In this document: positions 44,234 to 53,173 of the stretch, piece after piece
Numbering within the stretch: the stretch's first letter is position 1
How the letters are laid out: the number at the start of each line of letters is the position of its first letter
DNA from: Flectobacillus longus
GTDB lineage: Bacteria > Bacteroidota > Bacteroidia > Cytophagales > Spirosomataceae
Assembly (NCBI RefSeq): GCF_030056705.1
Contig: NZ_JASHIC010000015.1
Span: 62,001 to 126,000, forward strand
Length of the DNA stretch: 64,000 bases
Direction: 5' to 3'
The notes under the pieces: generated by a model
Told to the model about the DNA's origin: nothing
What the model saw: the letters and a program-made list of their open reading frames with translations, nothing else
The model's database searches: none
Position numbers and translations under genes: made by a program

Positions 44234-44263
44234 AAGCCTTTGGAAATCCCAAAGGCTTTTTTT
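44234..44263 (+). terminator. Rho-independent terminator of the hydroxylase operon
   Basis: AAGCCTTTGG (44234-44243), short loop, CCAAAGGCTT (44249-44258) and a run of Ts to 44263. Textbook form. Confidence 0.85.
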
Positions 44264-44312
44264 GTAAGTTTTGAGAAGTGATTTAATTTGTAATTGTTCA
44301 TTTTCAGATTTG

Positions 44313-44379
44313 AGATTTCGGAAATAAAGTAAAATACCTTTATTTTTTACAAAATATAGAAGATTATACTTCCGAAATC
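44313..44379. repeat. Distant inverted repeat in the gap
   Basis: GATTTCGGAA (44313-44322) and TTCCGAAATC (44370-44379) are perfect inverses 47 bases apart. Possibly a remnant repeat; no gene is seen in 44264-44526. Confidence 0.35.
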
Positions 44380-44526
44380 CAACGTCCGATATCCTAAATA
44401 AACAGTTTTTGTAGTCCTTCGTACAGTACTAATTTACCATTCACAATTCAGCACTAAAACTTACCCTTAATCTAGCTTAAGTCTATTTCCTAAGATAGAT
44501 TAAGTGTGGCTGCGGCTCCTTCTCCC

Positions 44527-44534
44527 TAATTTTG
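44527..44534 (+). promoter_or_regulatory. Candidate -7 box TAATTTTG
   Basis: Fits TAnnTTTG, 30 bp upstream of the ATG at 44565, followed by GCATTGTC. Best placed of the candidate boxes for a short leader; no clear -33. Confidence 0.45.
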
Positions 44535-44564
44535 CATTGTCAATCAATCAAAACATATACGACA

Positions 44565-45227
44565 ATGGAAATTTCTAACCCTTCAAAAGTAGCCATTATT
44601 GGACTTGGTAATATTGGTCAAGTAGTGGCAAAAAATCTTATTAATCACCATCGCGCTATCATTGTTGCAGATAGAACTTTTGAAAAATCACAACAATTGG
44701 CGACAGAGTTAGGTACGCTGGCTAAGCCTTTGAGTATTGAGGAGGCAATCAAAGAAGCAGATATAATTGTTTTGGCGGTTTGGTTTAGTGCCATTCAAGA
44801 GCTTTTTCAACAATATGAATCTCTATTTCAAGGTAAAATTGTAATTGATCCTTCCAATCCTATTGCTCCAAATGAAAAAGGAGGTTTTGATAAAATCATT
44901 GGAGAAAATGAGTCTGCAGGTCTTATCAATGCCGCTATTTTACCTAATGGCGCCAAACTTGCCAAAGCTTTGGGAACTTTAGGTGCTGCTTCACTGGCAA
45001 ACTCTGCCAACCAACAACCTGATGCTGCGGTGCTGTTTTATGCTACCGACGATACCAATATTAACTTCTCAGTCGAACAACTTATTCTTGACAATGGCTT
45101 TGCTCCTGCAAGGGTAGGTGGTTTAGACCAATCGATTCGTATTGAGGTTTTTGGCGATTTGCACGAGTTTGGTGCATTGGGAAAAACAGTCACAGTGTCA
45201 GAAGTAAAAAGTAAAATGTCATCGTAA
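44565..45227 (+). CDS. NADPH-dependent F420 reductase-like / NAD(P)-binding oxidoreductase
   Basis: 220 residues from the ATG at 44565. Rossmann motif AIIGLGNIGQVVAKNL near the N-terminus, then ADIIVLAVWFSAIQELF, KIVIDPSNPIAPNE and the C-terminal GFAPARVGGLDQSIRIEVFGDLHE, matching the F420_oxidored (PF03807) family. In bacteria without F420 such proteins are ketopantoate-reductase-like NADP oxidoreductases of unknown substrate. Cytoplasmic. It stands between the molybdenum hydroxylase and the pseudogene at 45271. Confidence 0.87.
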   Translation: MEISNPSKVAIIGLGNIGQVVAKNLINHHRAIIVADRTFEKSQQLATELGTLAKPLSIEEAIKEADIIVLAVWFSAIQELFQQYESLFQGKIVIDPSNPIAPNEKGGFDKIIGENESAGLINAAILPNGAKLAKALGTLGAASLANSANQQPDAAVLFYATDDTNINFSVEQLILDNGFAPARVGGLDQSIRIEVFGDLHEFGALGKTVTVSEVKSKMSS

Positions 45228-45270
45228 GGTTTTCTTTAAACAAAACATAACAAACTTTTTACGAACAAAT

Positions 45271-45707
45271 ATGAAATCTATCATCACCATTTGTCTTCTT
45301 TTGGGAAGCACAATTTTTCGCAAGCGCAAACAACAACCAACGATATAGTAAAGGAATTGGAAAGAGCCAAAGCATATACCAAAGAATTGCTTGCTTTAGA
45401 CCCGCCATATTGAACCCAACAAAAAGCCCTAATGCCCCAACCTCAGCGATTAGAAGAGTTCTGGGCTGGTATGGAGACTTTTTATAATTCCATGACCGCC
45501 AGTAAAGAATTGTTTGCCTCCATTAAGTGCCCTATGTTGTTAGTGGCAGGCGAATTGGATAGAAACGCCCCTTTGCCAACGGTTATCAATGCCTATAATA
45601 TGATTCCTAATGCTCAGTTGAGTATTATTCCTAATACGGGTCATGTTTGTTTTTCGGAAAATTTTCCTGCAACTTGGGCAAGTATTATTCCTTTTTTGAA
45701 AAACTAA
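45271..45707 (+). pseudogene. Chimeric relic: DinB-like start fused to the end of an alpha/beta hydrolase
   Basis: The piece starts MKSIITICLLLGSTIF (signal-like), then loses frame in a T5 run near 45314-45318; one more T would give IFSQAQTTTNDIVKELERAKA, a DinB-superfamily opening. This runs into LLALDPPY and an in-frame TGA, then QKALMPQPQRLEEF and a clean C-terminal alpha/beta-hydrolase end (FASIKCPMLLVAGELDRNAP, ISSIIPNTGHVCF-type, here LSIIPNTGHVCFSENFPATW with the catalytic His). The hydrolase nucleophile region is gone. It is best explained as a deletion that fused two neighbouring genes, followed by decay. The ATG at 45432 could still produce a 91-residue piece. Confidence 0.65.
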
Positions 45708-45722
45708 ACTTTGATGATGACT

Positions 45723-46400
45723 ATGAAAAAAAGTGTTTTATTTCTCATTGCTAGCTTGTTTAGTATGAGTGTTTTAGCTCAGAGTATAAAATTGAATAAG
45801 GAAAATCTTGAACCTAGTCAGGTGTATTTGTCTTTGGTGAAAATGCAAGGTAAAGATGTTGTGAAAGTAGAATATGACACTACAATCCAAGGAGCTGACC
45901 AACCAACATTCGTTAAACTGAAGAACTTGAACTTAAAAAATGGAAGTATCGAGGTAAAAGTTTTGAGTCGATTGATGAAAAACGCTCCATCTACATCGAG
46001 AGGTTTTATTGGTTTGGCTTTTAGGATTAATGAAAATCATAGTAAATTCGAAAGTATCTATATTCGTCCTACAAATGGGAGAGCAGACGACCAAGTTCGC
46101 CGAAACCATAGCATACAGTATTTTTCATTTCCAGATTACGACTTTGATCGCTTCAGAAAGGAAGCTCCAGAAAAATATGAATCCTATGCTGACATGGGAC
46201 TCAACGAATGGATTACGATGAGAATAGAAGTTGAAGGAGCAAAAGCAAAATTATTTTTGAATAATAATAAACAACCATCCTTGATTGTCAATGATTTAAA
46301 ACATGGGGAAAATAACGCTGGCAGCATTGGACTTTGGGTAGGAAACTGGACAGAAGGTTATTTCAAAGATTTGAAAGTAACAAAATACGATGCAAAATAA
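45723..46400 (+). CDS. Secreted beta-sandwich protein (DUF1080/LamG-like)
   Basis: 225 residues from the ATG at 45723, where a signal peptide starts (MKKSVLFLIASLFSMSVLAQ); other starts lie a few codons upstream. The body has features of a concanavalin-like sandwich: NLKNGSIEVKVLSRL, GFIGLAFRINENHSKFESIYIRP, HSIQYFSFPDYDFDRFRKEA and GSIGLWVGNWTEGYFKDLKV. This resembles the 3-keto-disaccharide hydrolase (DUF1080) or related carbohydrate-binding folds, so a role in sugar binding or hydrolysis is plausible. A hairpin terminator follows. Confidence 0.78.
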   Translation: MKKSVLFLIASLFSMSVLAQSIKLNKENLEPSQVYLSLVKMQGKDVVKVEYDTTIQGADQPTFVKLKNLNLKNGSIEVKVLSRLMKNAPSTSRGFIGLAFRINENHSKFESIYIRPTNGRADDQVRRNHSIQYFSFPDYDFDRFRKEAPEKYESYADMGLNEWITMRIEVEGAKAKLFLNNNKQPSLIVNDLKHGENNAGSIGLWVGNWTEGYFKDLKVTKYDAK

Positions 46401-46442
46401 GATTGTCTTAGTAAGCATTGGGTGGTAGACAAAAACATATTG

Positions 46443-46477
46443 GCTAGTCCGAGACTAAGTTTCGAACTAGCTTTTTT
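46443..46477 (+). terminator. Rho-independent terminator
   Basis: GCTAGTCCGAGAC (46443-46455) and GTTTCGAACTAGC (46459-46471) form an imperfect stem, followed by TTTTTTT to 46478. Confidence 0.75.
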
Positions 46478-46552
46478 TGTGAATGTAAAGTATTGATAAT
46501 TAAAAATACATTCAAAATTCACAACTCATCATTCAGCACTCATATATTTCTG

Positions 46553-47128
46553 TTATTTTTTGGTAATATCTTTCCGAATTTTACTCAAAAACTCTGGTGT
46601 TATGCCCAAATACGAGGCAATTTGGGTATTAGGTAACCTATTCGACAAATTAGGGTATTGTTCCAAAAAACTTAGATAGCGTTGTTCTGCCGTAGAGCTA
46701 AATGTTTGAAGCACTCTGTTTTGAAGCTCAACGAATTTATTTTCCATGATTACCTTAAAAATTCGATCAAGCTTAGGAATATGATTATATAAAAAATACA
46801 AATCTTGTTGCTCTATCTGAATCACCTCGGAGGGTTCTATTGCTTCGATATATAACTGACTCATTTTGCCCGAATGAAAACTCCCTATATCCGAAATCCA
46901 ATCTCCTTCGGCTGCAAACTGAATATTATGTTCGTAGCCTTTGTCGTCGATACCATACATTCGAAAACAGCCTTCTACTACAAAAGAATAATGCTTACAT
47001 ACCATTCTTTCTTGAAGAATAGTATGGCGCCTTTTTACTTTTTTGTGAGAAACTTTAGGAAGAATAAGATTCCTTTCTTCGTCATTTAAAAGAATATATT
47101 TTTGAAAATGGTCGATAATTGCGTTCAT
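46553..47128 (-). CDS. Crp/Fnr-family transcriptional regulator
   Basis: 191 residues. N-terminal cyclic-nucleotide-like beta-roll (IILNDEERNLILPKVSHKK-type opening, QERMVCKHYSFVVEGCFRMY, GDWISDIGSFHSGKMS) and a C-terminal HTH (AEQRYLSFLEQYPNLSNRLPN, TQIASYLGITPEFLSKIRK). No cysteine cluster as in Fnr, so it is of the Bacteroidota short Crp/Fnr type that senses unknown small molecules. Single gene. A TAATTTTG-type box lies at 47157-47150 (minus). Confidence 0.9.
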   Translation of the reverse strand: MNAIIDHFQKYILLNDEERNLILPKVSHKKVKRRHTILQERMVCKHYSFVVEGCFRMYGIDDKGYEHNIQFAAEGDWISDIGSFHSGKMSQLYIEAIEPSEVIQIEQQDLYFLYNHIPKLDRIFKVIMENKFVELQNRVLQTFSSTAEQRYLSFLEQYPNLSNRLPNTQIASYLGITPEFLSKIRKDITKK

Positions 47129-47149
47129 GAGAAGGGTTTGTTGTCAGGT

Positions 47150-47157
47150 CAAAATTA
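47150..47157 (-). promoter_or_regulatory. Candidate -7 box TAATTTTG for the Crp/Fnr gene
   Basis: Plus-strand CAAAATTA, 22 bp upstream of the ATG at 47128; fits TAnnTTTG. Confidence 0.4.
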
Positions 47158-47326
47158 AAAGAAATTTATGGACGATATTGTGCTTATGTTGGATTTTGAT
47201 AAAATGTACATTTTCAAATATGAAAACGAGATAAACTTTAGTAAATTCCTTCCCTAGTGAATGATTAAATCAACTACTTAGTATTTTTTACTTCCAAATA
47301 ACGATGGATAAAACTAGCTCAAACCT

Positions 47327-48394
47327 ATGATGAAAAATATCCTGATTACGCTATTTTTGACGCTCAAACTTTTTCCTGTAAAGGCACAAGAAAAAAATGT
47401 TTGGATAGCTTTTTGGAATAAGAACAGCACTTTGGTAGGTTACAAAGACTCAAAAGGCGTAGTGCGTATCAAGCCTAAGTTTAATGGCTATTTTGCGGCT
47501 CAAAGGTTTGAACATATCATGGCGGTTTCACAGACCATTCACCAGAAATGGAATTCGTATTATCTGACCAAAAACGGACGAGTCGTAGGACGAGATAGTA
47601 CCATAAGTTTTGATAATTCTCCTGATTGTGAGAATGAAGGCTTTATTCGTTTTAAAGTACCTAAAAGTGACCTTGTAGGAATGTTTAATAAGGATGGAAA
47701 TGTAAAAATCCCTGCGGAATATAATGCGCTTAGCAGATCTGTGAATGGAATGATTATGGCTTTAAAAGGTGCTAAAAAAGTAGGAGATGATGAACATTAT
47801 TTCTTTGATGGAGGTAATACGATGCTAATAGATACTACCAATCAGGTATTAATTGAAAATTTTAACTCAGAAAATAACCTTAATTTTTATTCTCTAGAAA
47901 AGTCAGCATTACCTTCTACAAATCCAATTAGAAAATCTTTTCTAGCAAAAGATGGACAATATTACTCTTTTGTTGATTTTGAAAACGAGTTTAAACATTG
48001 GTTAATTAACGAATTTTTGATAGACTTGACTATCGATAAATTGCAGAAAAATACCTTTCATACCAGTGCTGTAAAGCGTCTCCCAACACAATTGTCCAAA
48101 ATAACACAACGAAAGATTCAACAGAAATATCAATATTTTAAAGCTGAATTACAGCTATTATTTAAACCCGAAATGGAATATCAGATATTTGTGGATGCAC
48201 TAAGTCGCTTTGGCTATTCTAATAAGGCGTTTGACAAATATTTTGATAATTGTGGTAATGGAAAAGCTTGGCTTTATCCAACCATGGAAGTGGTTTTTAC
48301 CCATCATGAAAAAGGTGTTATCTCACAAAATTTCATCAAATTTCTGAAAATAGATAATGGCTATCAATTATTGATGAGTCAAGATTATCAGTAA
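47327..48394 (+). CDS. Secreted WG-repeat protein
   Basis: 355 residues with a signal peptide (1-20, ending VKAQ). Degenerate WG-type repeats are visible: VGYKDSKGVVRIKPKFNGY, VGMFNKDGNVKIPAEYNAL and a middle YFFDGGNTMLIDTTNQVLI. WG repeats fold as small beta units in exported proteins of unknown role. The C-terminal half (about 200-355) is helical without a recognised domain. The membrane protein gene follows after 56 bp, possibly in one operon. Confidence 0.75.
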   Translation: MMKNILITLFLTLKLFPVKAQEKNVWIAFWNKNSTLVGYKDSKGVVRIKPKFNGYFAAQRFEHIMAVSQTIHQKWNSYYLTKNGRVVGRDSTISFDNSPDCENEGFIRFKVPKSDLVGMFNKDGNVKIPAEYNALSRSVNGMIMALKGAKKVGDDEHYFFDGGNTMLIDTTNQVLIENFNSENNLNFYSLEKSALPSTNPIRKSFLAKDGQYYSFVDFENEFKHWLINEFLIDLTIDKLQKNTFHTSAVKRLPTQLSKITQRKIQQKYQYFKAELQLLFKPEMEYQIFVDALSRFGYSNKAFDKYFDNCGNGKAWLYPTMEVVFTHHEKGVISQNFIKFLKIDNGYQLLMSQDYQ

Positions 48395-48450
48395 AATATT
48401 GGAAAAATATTTTAAAATAAATACCTATTTAAAAGCAAAATGCACATCTT

Positions 48451-49014
48451 ATGAAACACCTAAAAAAATATCTATCTACCTTACATCTAGGATTATTGCT
48501 AGTATTTGTGTGTAACTTTCTATTACACTTTAGCACATACAGATTGAATGCGAGCTTGAGTTATATCCTCAATTTAGGGCTTTACGGTTCAGGAATTATA
48601 TTATTTGTCTTGCATGTTAAACCACTCAGAGCAAGCACTTTCTATTACTTGTTTTACCTAGTGGGAGGATTGATTTTAATATTGCTGAATACCCTGAAAA
48701 GTGCGTATGTGTATTTGCTGGCAACGGTATTTCTTTTTCCTTTTTTTCAAGATTCTCTTACCTCACAGTATGGTAATTTGAATTTGTATCATCGGAAAAA
48801 AGGTATTGTCAAACACCGCTTTCTCTATGAAGTAGCCGAAAAAAAGTATTTGATTTTTGAGAAAGTACATGGTAGAGTAAGAGACTATGGTAGGTTAGCC
48901 ACGGGTGAAGGCAAACTTTCCTTAACTGAAAATGGACTGCAATATCAGTTTCAGATTACAACCGCTAGTTGCATAAAAAAGGATACTACTGAGTTGTTAA
49001 TTCTTGAAAAATAA
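48451..49014 (+). CDS. Membrane protein of unknown function
   Basis: 187 residues with about four membrane helices in the first 105 residues (HLGLLLVFVCNFLLHF, SYILNLGLYGSGIILFVLHV, TFYYLFYLVGGLILILLNTL, AYVYLLATVFLFPFF). The soluble C-terminal part (NLNLYHRKKGIVKHRFLYEVAEKKYLIFEKV) is basic. I do not recognise a family. Follows the WG-repeat gene by 56 bp. Confidence 0.6.
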   Translation: MKHLKKYLSTLHLGLLLVFVCNFLLHFSTYRLNASLSYILNLGLYGSGIILFVLHVKPLRASTFYYLFYLVGGLILILLNTLKSAYVYLLATVFLFPFFQDSLTSQYGNLNLYHRKKGIVKHRFLYEVAEKKYLIFEKVHGRVRDYGRLATGEGKLSLTENGLQYQFQITTASCIKKDTTELLILEK

Positions 49015-49113
49015 AATTTTTCCATGAAAATCATTTGAATTGGAACAGTGTAAACAAGGTTACCAAACCTCATTTGTCCTCCATAACTTCGGCAATATAG
49101 TACAAATGTCAAA

Positions 49114-49142
49114 TCTCAGAAAGGTCAATCGCCTTTCTGAGA
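49114..49142 (+). promoter_or_regulatory. Leader hairpin before the broken glycosidase gene
   Basis: TCTCAGAAAGG (49114-49124), 7-base loop, CCTTTCTGAGA (49132-49142): a perfect 11-bp stem ending 13 bp before the ATG at 49156 and not followed by a T tract. It may be a leader structure that controls translation, or a leftover terminator of the upstream gene. Confidence 0.45.
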
Positions 49143-49155
49143 CTATCCCAATTCT

Positions 49156-50727
49156 ATGAAAATTTCGAAATTATTACCCATCTGGACGCTGTTCTGGCTT
49201 TCTATTGTAAATCTTCATGCACAAAATGCGCCTTCACCAGAAAAAATCAAATTTGTCCGACAAGGTGTTCGTAGATTTATTTTTGATGAAAAATTGGCGC
49301 TCCCATTAGCCTCATTGATTCCTGAGGAAATAATCGGGATGCCTTCGATGTACCCTGCGAAGCACCATTTGCCTACTCAGGCAGAGATTTTGCTCAAAAA
49401 CAAGCAGTTAATTTTGCAATCAACGCAAGAAAGTCAAACCTCTATTTGGTTTGGAGGTTTTAATCCTTTTGCTACCTACAGTATTGAGTTGGGGCATTTG
49501 GAGGGCAATGGCGACGTTGGATTTGAGTTTACTAATCAAGAAAAAACGTCGCAATTTTTCATAAAAATCCTATTCTTAAATAACCAAATAGCAGGGGTTC
49601 AGCAAAAAATTATTAGCCAAGGCAAAACGTTGTCAGAGAAGGCTATTACCAATAAAGGTTTTAAAAAAGGGGGTGTGCCACAAAAGATTATCCTCCAAAT
49701 GCTAGGTAGCGGGCTGACCGTATTTGCACAGTCGGAGGAACAGGTTATACCCATTGGACAATCCGATTTTAGTCAGTATTTGGATTTACGCAAAAAAGAA
49801 TGCCTCAATACCTAATACCTATCAAAGTCATTTGTTTGTCTCCCTGCAATCGGGTAGGATAGAGGTCAATAAAGTAAGTTCAGTACTGGGTGCGGGTATG
49901 GGACTTGCCGATATTCGCGCCATCACCTACGAAGACGGAGAGCCTATGCTCGACCAAGGACGTTTTTGGTACACAATGTCGATACGTGGCAGGGCATTGC
50001 CTCATCATATTCAAGGAGTCTTCAGTATGAACCCAAGTTTGTTTGACCTGAAGCTCGAAGGAATTGTAGTCTTTGATAGAAATGACGGGTTACTCCGCAA
50101 TGAAATTGCTTCACATATTTTTTATGATAGAAAAGAAAAATTATGGCGTGGCTTGACAACTGGTTTTAGTGCGTATGCCAATCCTCAAGAAAAGAAACAA
50201 CTGCTCGCAATCGAAAGTACCAAAGATCCTCGATTTGGTTTTTCAATCATGAAAGCAAATCCTTTTGGCATTGTTGGCGATATTGAGGATCCACATATCT
50301 TGTATGATTCAAAAGCTAAGAAATGGAGAATTTTGACTTGTGAAAATCAAGGTGGATATAGAGCTGTAATGCTTGAGTCAAAGGACTGGAATAAAAACTA
50401 TCAAAAAATTGCTAGACCAGTTAGTCATAATTCAACGGGACCTCTATTCAAAAAATAGGCGATCAGCGCTACTGCTTTTCGGGAAGTCAAGAAAGAGAAA
50501 TCTTTTTTTATTCATATCCAGATTTACAAAGTGTAGGAACGTTGAAGATGGATTTGCCACCTTGGGATGATAAAACTGGTACAAGAGTTTGGCCAAATGT
50601 AGTACAATTGCCAGATGGATACCCTTTTAAGTATGTTGCTTTGATGATGGATAGATATAATTATCCAAATCTTGAAGGTCCTAATTGGACTTATGGCGCC
50701 ATATACCTTTATCATGGGGTTGATTAA
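49156..50727 (+). pseudogene. Secreted beta-propeller glycosidase-like gene with two frameshifts
   Basis: Three frames make one protein of about 520 residues. Piece 1 (49156-49815) has a signal peptide (ending NLHAQ) and a beta-sandwich-like part to DFSQYLDLRKK. A one-base excess in the A6 run near 49790 shifts the frame; piece 2 continues NASIPNTYQSHLFVSLQSG to 50458 (FDRNDGLLRNEIASHIFYDR, IVGDIEDPHILYDSKAKKW). A one-base loss in the A6 run near 50451 shifts it again; piece 3 reads KIGDQRYCFSGSQERE to a stop at 50725-50727 (WTYGAIYLYHGVD). The DIEDPHI pattern resembles GH43/GH32-type propellers, but the family is unsure. Both changes are in homopolymers, so sequencing error is an alternative. 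Confidence 0.65.
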
Positions 50728-50756
50728 ATAAGAGAACAGGCACAAAGGCACAGAGT

Positions 50757-50893
50757 GAGTTGAATCATCCTGAATTTAGTGATTGAGAGAATGAGTGATT
50801 ATGTTAAAATTTGTCTTCTACTAGAACATAGACTAAAACAATCACTTATTTTCTCAATCTCAATTCACTAAATTGATGATGACTCGTTTTCCT
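50757..50893. repeat. Inverted-arm remnant of element M
   Basis: GAGTTGAATCATCCTGAATT with AGTGATTGAGAGAATGAGTG at the left, and AATCACTTATTTTCTCAATC with GATGACTCGTTTT at the right, are both versions of the element's right arm in opposite orientation. The central hairpin is absent. It looks like two right arms joined head to head. Confidence 0.5.
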
Positions 50894-50899
50894 AAAACC

Positions 50900-52228
50900 T
50901 TATAACCCTGCACTTTTGCTCTGCTTTTTCCAGAAAAAACTATAGAGAGGAGGATATACCAAACGCTTTTGTGGAGACTGATTTGCCCACTGTAACCAGT
51001 CTTTCAAATGGTTTTGATATGATTGAAAGGCAAATCGTGTGGCTGAAACGGGCGACATTAATCCTTGTTTTACCAATATATCATGCCCAATAGCTTGATG
51101 ATGAATTGTATCTCTAGTTTTGGAGATATCTTGGAGAATATGTTGAAAATGAGGTTCTTCAATTTTTCCCGACAGGAGCAATCTATGTAATTTTTCGGCT
51201 TGCCACCAGATAGAATTGTCAGCAGACTGTGTTGGTTGAAGCGGCAGCTCTGATTTATCGTAAAAATATAATGGTTTAAAAACCGACAGACAGGGATTAG
51301 AGGTGTTAGTGACCCAAACCGAACTATTGGTGCGTGGTTTTAGAAATGCTAACATTGAGCCAACGGTTTGGTTGGGACATAATACACCAGTTGCGTGCAT
51401 ACAAATATCTTTGGTAGTGGCTTTGTGCGCCTGAAAACCCTCGTCATCATGATGCGAACTTAGGAGGTTAATGCCATGATGTAAATCAAAATGAGCTTGC
51501 TGTGCCTGAGAAGTACTTTGTATTTGTCGTACTTTACAACTGCTAGCCCAGCTCATAAAAGACGACGAAAAGGCTTTTGACCAATTAAACTCTTCATGTG
51601 GTTTTATCCACTTTTTCTTTTTGGCAAAATCTATCGCATCAGGAGCCAATTCGTTATAGTTGTTTCCGATAGAGAGTCCATTCGAAATACTTCGAGCGCC
51701 TTTTACATACTCAATAGCCCATAATTTACCAGCAGTTTCAAGGACAAAAGCTTTTTCTGCATCGGCGATTAAGAAGGAATTATGATAGAAAAAATTCCGA
51801 TTTTGATACCCTCCACAAGCATCTTGTCCAAAATTGTGGAGATGTTCCAATATACAATCCAAGGCATTTTCGGCCGAATTACTTCTCTCTAAGGCAATTC
51901 TGAGCATATCCATGCCTGTTAGTCCTGTGCTCTCTTTATTGAGGGGAATTTTGGTAAAAACGGCTTCATTACCAATCGCAACACCTTGTTCGTTGACACC
52001 CATTTCGGCACCCCACATCCAGAATGGTTTTGAAAGAATTACTCGATTCGTAAATCTGGCTTGTGGAACACTTCGGTAAGTGCAATTTAAGACACTACCA
52101 ACAGCATGTTCTTGTGCAGGTATATCGACAACCGACTGAGCCTCATTGGGTTCTCGGTCGGAATTTTTTCCAAAAATCCAACAATGATCTTTACTTGACT
52201 TGGGAGGCACTACGAATGTATCACACAT
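50900..52228 (-). CDS. C69-family / secernin-like dipeptidase
   Basis: 442 residues. Starts MCDTFVV with Cys2, the Ntn-hydrolase nucleophile expected after removal of Met1. Other family features: WIFGKNSDREPNEAQ (residues 17-31), a GAEMGVNEQGVAIGNEAVF block (72-90), and FLIADAEKAFVLETAGKLWAIEYV. Secernin/peptidase U34 proteins hydrolyse dipeptides or acyl-amino bonds. No signal peptide, so cytoplasmic, unlike many bacterial dipeptidase C69A enzymes. Single-gene unit. Confidence 0.88.
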   Translation of the reverse strand: MCDTFVVPPKSSKDHCWIFGKNSDREPNEAQSVVDIPAQEHAVGSVLNCTYRSVPQARFTNRVILSKPFWMWGAEMGVNEQGVAIGNEAVFTKIPLNKESTGLTGMDMLRIALERSNSAENALDCILEHLHNFGQDACGGYQNRNFFYHNSFLIADAEKAFVLETAGKLWAIEYVKGARSISNGLSIGNNYNELAPDAIDFAKKKKWIKPHEEFNWSKAFSSSFMSWASSCKVRQIQSTSQAQQAHFDLHHGINLLSSHHDDEGFQAHKATTKDICMHATGVLCPNQTVGSMLAFLKPRTNSSVWVTNTSNPCLSVFKPLYFYDKSELPLQPTQSADNSIWWQAEKLHRLLLSGKIEEPHFQHILQDISKTRDTIHHQAIGHDILVKQGLMSPVSATRFAFQSYQNHLKDWLQWANQSPQKRLVYPPLYSFFWKKQSKSAGL

Positions 52229-52450
52229 GACGGTTTAAAAATTTGTCAATTCGGAAATATGATTCTGATATTTTGTGAAATCCTAGTAAATTTTACTGTA
52301 TTTTTACCCTCTTAATCTGGTGTATCTGATGTAATTGCACCGTCAAATTATTATTACAGATAGAAACAATTCACCTGATAGTAAATGATTGTCGGAGATA
52401 TATTAAAGTATAAATAAATTATTTAATCGCTTGATTAACAAGTAAATATA

Positions 52451-52951
52451 ATGAGTACCATTACAGATGTGGCACACGAACAAGTCTTGAATTTATATGC
52501 TCAAAAACTACGATTAAGAGTGTGTGGAATTTGTGTCCAAGACCAAAAAATATTAATGATTAATCACGCTGGTGTAGTGCAAGGAGCAGACTTTTGGTGT
52601 CCGCCAGGTGGGGGGCTTCAATACGGCGAATCAGTGAATGAAGCACTTAAAAGAGAATTTTTAGAGGAAACTCAAACCGAAATATCGATAGGAGAGATGC
52701 TTTTTGTAAATGAATTCCTAGAGCCTCCTCTTCATGCTATTGAATTATTTTTTAAAGTAGAAATCATCGATGGAAAAGCCCAAAAAGGCTTTGACCCAGA
52801 GATGAAAGACCAAATAATTCAAGAAATTAAATGGATGAGCTTTGATGAAATCAAGCAAATGCCAGCGCCTCAAGCACATAGAGTTTTTTCTCTTTGTAAT
52901 TCTTTAGATGAATTATTTTCTATCAAAGGATTTTGTGCTAAAAAGTCCTAA
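52451..52951 (+). CDS. Nudix hydrolase
   Basis: 166 residues. Nudix box GGLQYGESVNEALKREFLEE fits GX5EX7REUXEE (Gly54, Glu60, Arg68, Glu69, Glu72, Glu73), with Gln replacing the usual Gly shortly after. It should hydrolyse a nucleoside diphosphate linked to another moiety using Mg2+. The PCPPGGG-like WCPPGGGLQYGE start and IKWMSFDEIKQMP end are typical of the NUDIX group acting on nucleotide sugars or nucleotides. Cytoplasmic; substrate unknown. Single gene. Confidence 0.9.
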   Translation: MSTITDVAHEQVLNLYAQKLRLRVCGICVQDQKILMINHAGVVQGADFWCPPGGGLQYGESVNEALKREFLEETQTEISIGEMLFVNEFLEPPLHAIELFFKVEIIDGKAQKGFDPEMKDQIIQEIKWMSFDEIKQMPAPQAHRVFSLCNSLDELFSIKGFCAKKS

Positions 52952-53080
52952 ACAATGCTTAGATTTAATCAAAATGTGTTATTACGACTCACTAAAAGGC
53001 TAATCGCTTGATTGTCAGTAAAAATTACGAATAATCGTTTGCAATTCATAGAATTCTTCACATATTTTGAAGCAGAATTG

Positions 53081-53088
53081 TATTTTTG
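53081..53088 (+). promoter_or_regulatory. Candidate -7 box TATTTTTG
   Basis: Fits TAnnTTTG with GCATCC downstream, 86 bp upstream of the DUF3822 ATG at 53174. No well-spaced -33 seen. Confidence 0.4.
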
Positions 53089-53173
53089 CATCCCTGTTAA
53101 CGTAAAATTAATCTTACCATAACAGGAAATAATGATAGTGGTTCTGGAAGTGAAAATACAATTTTAGTACTTT

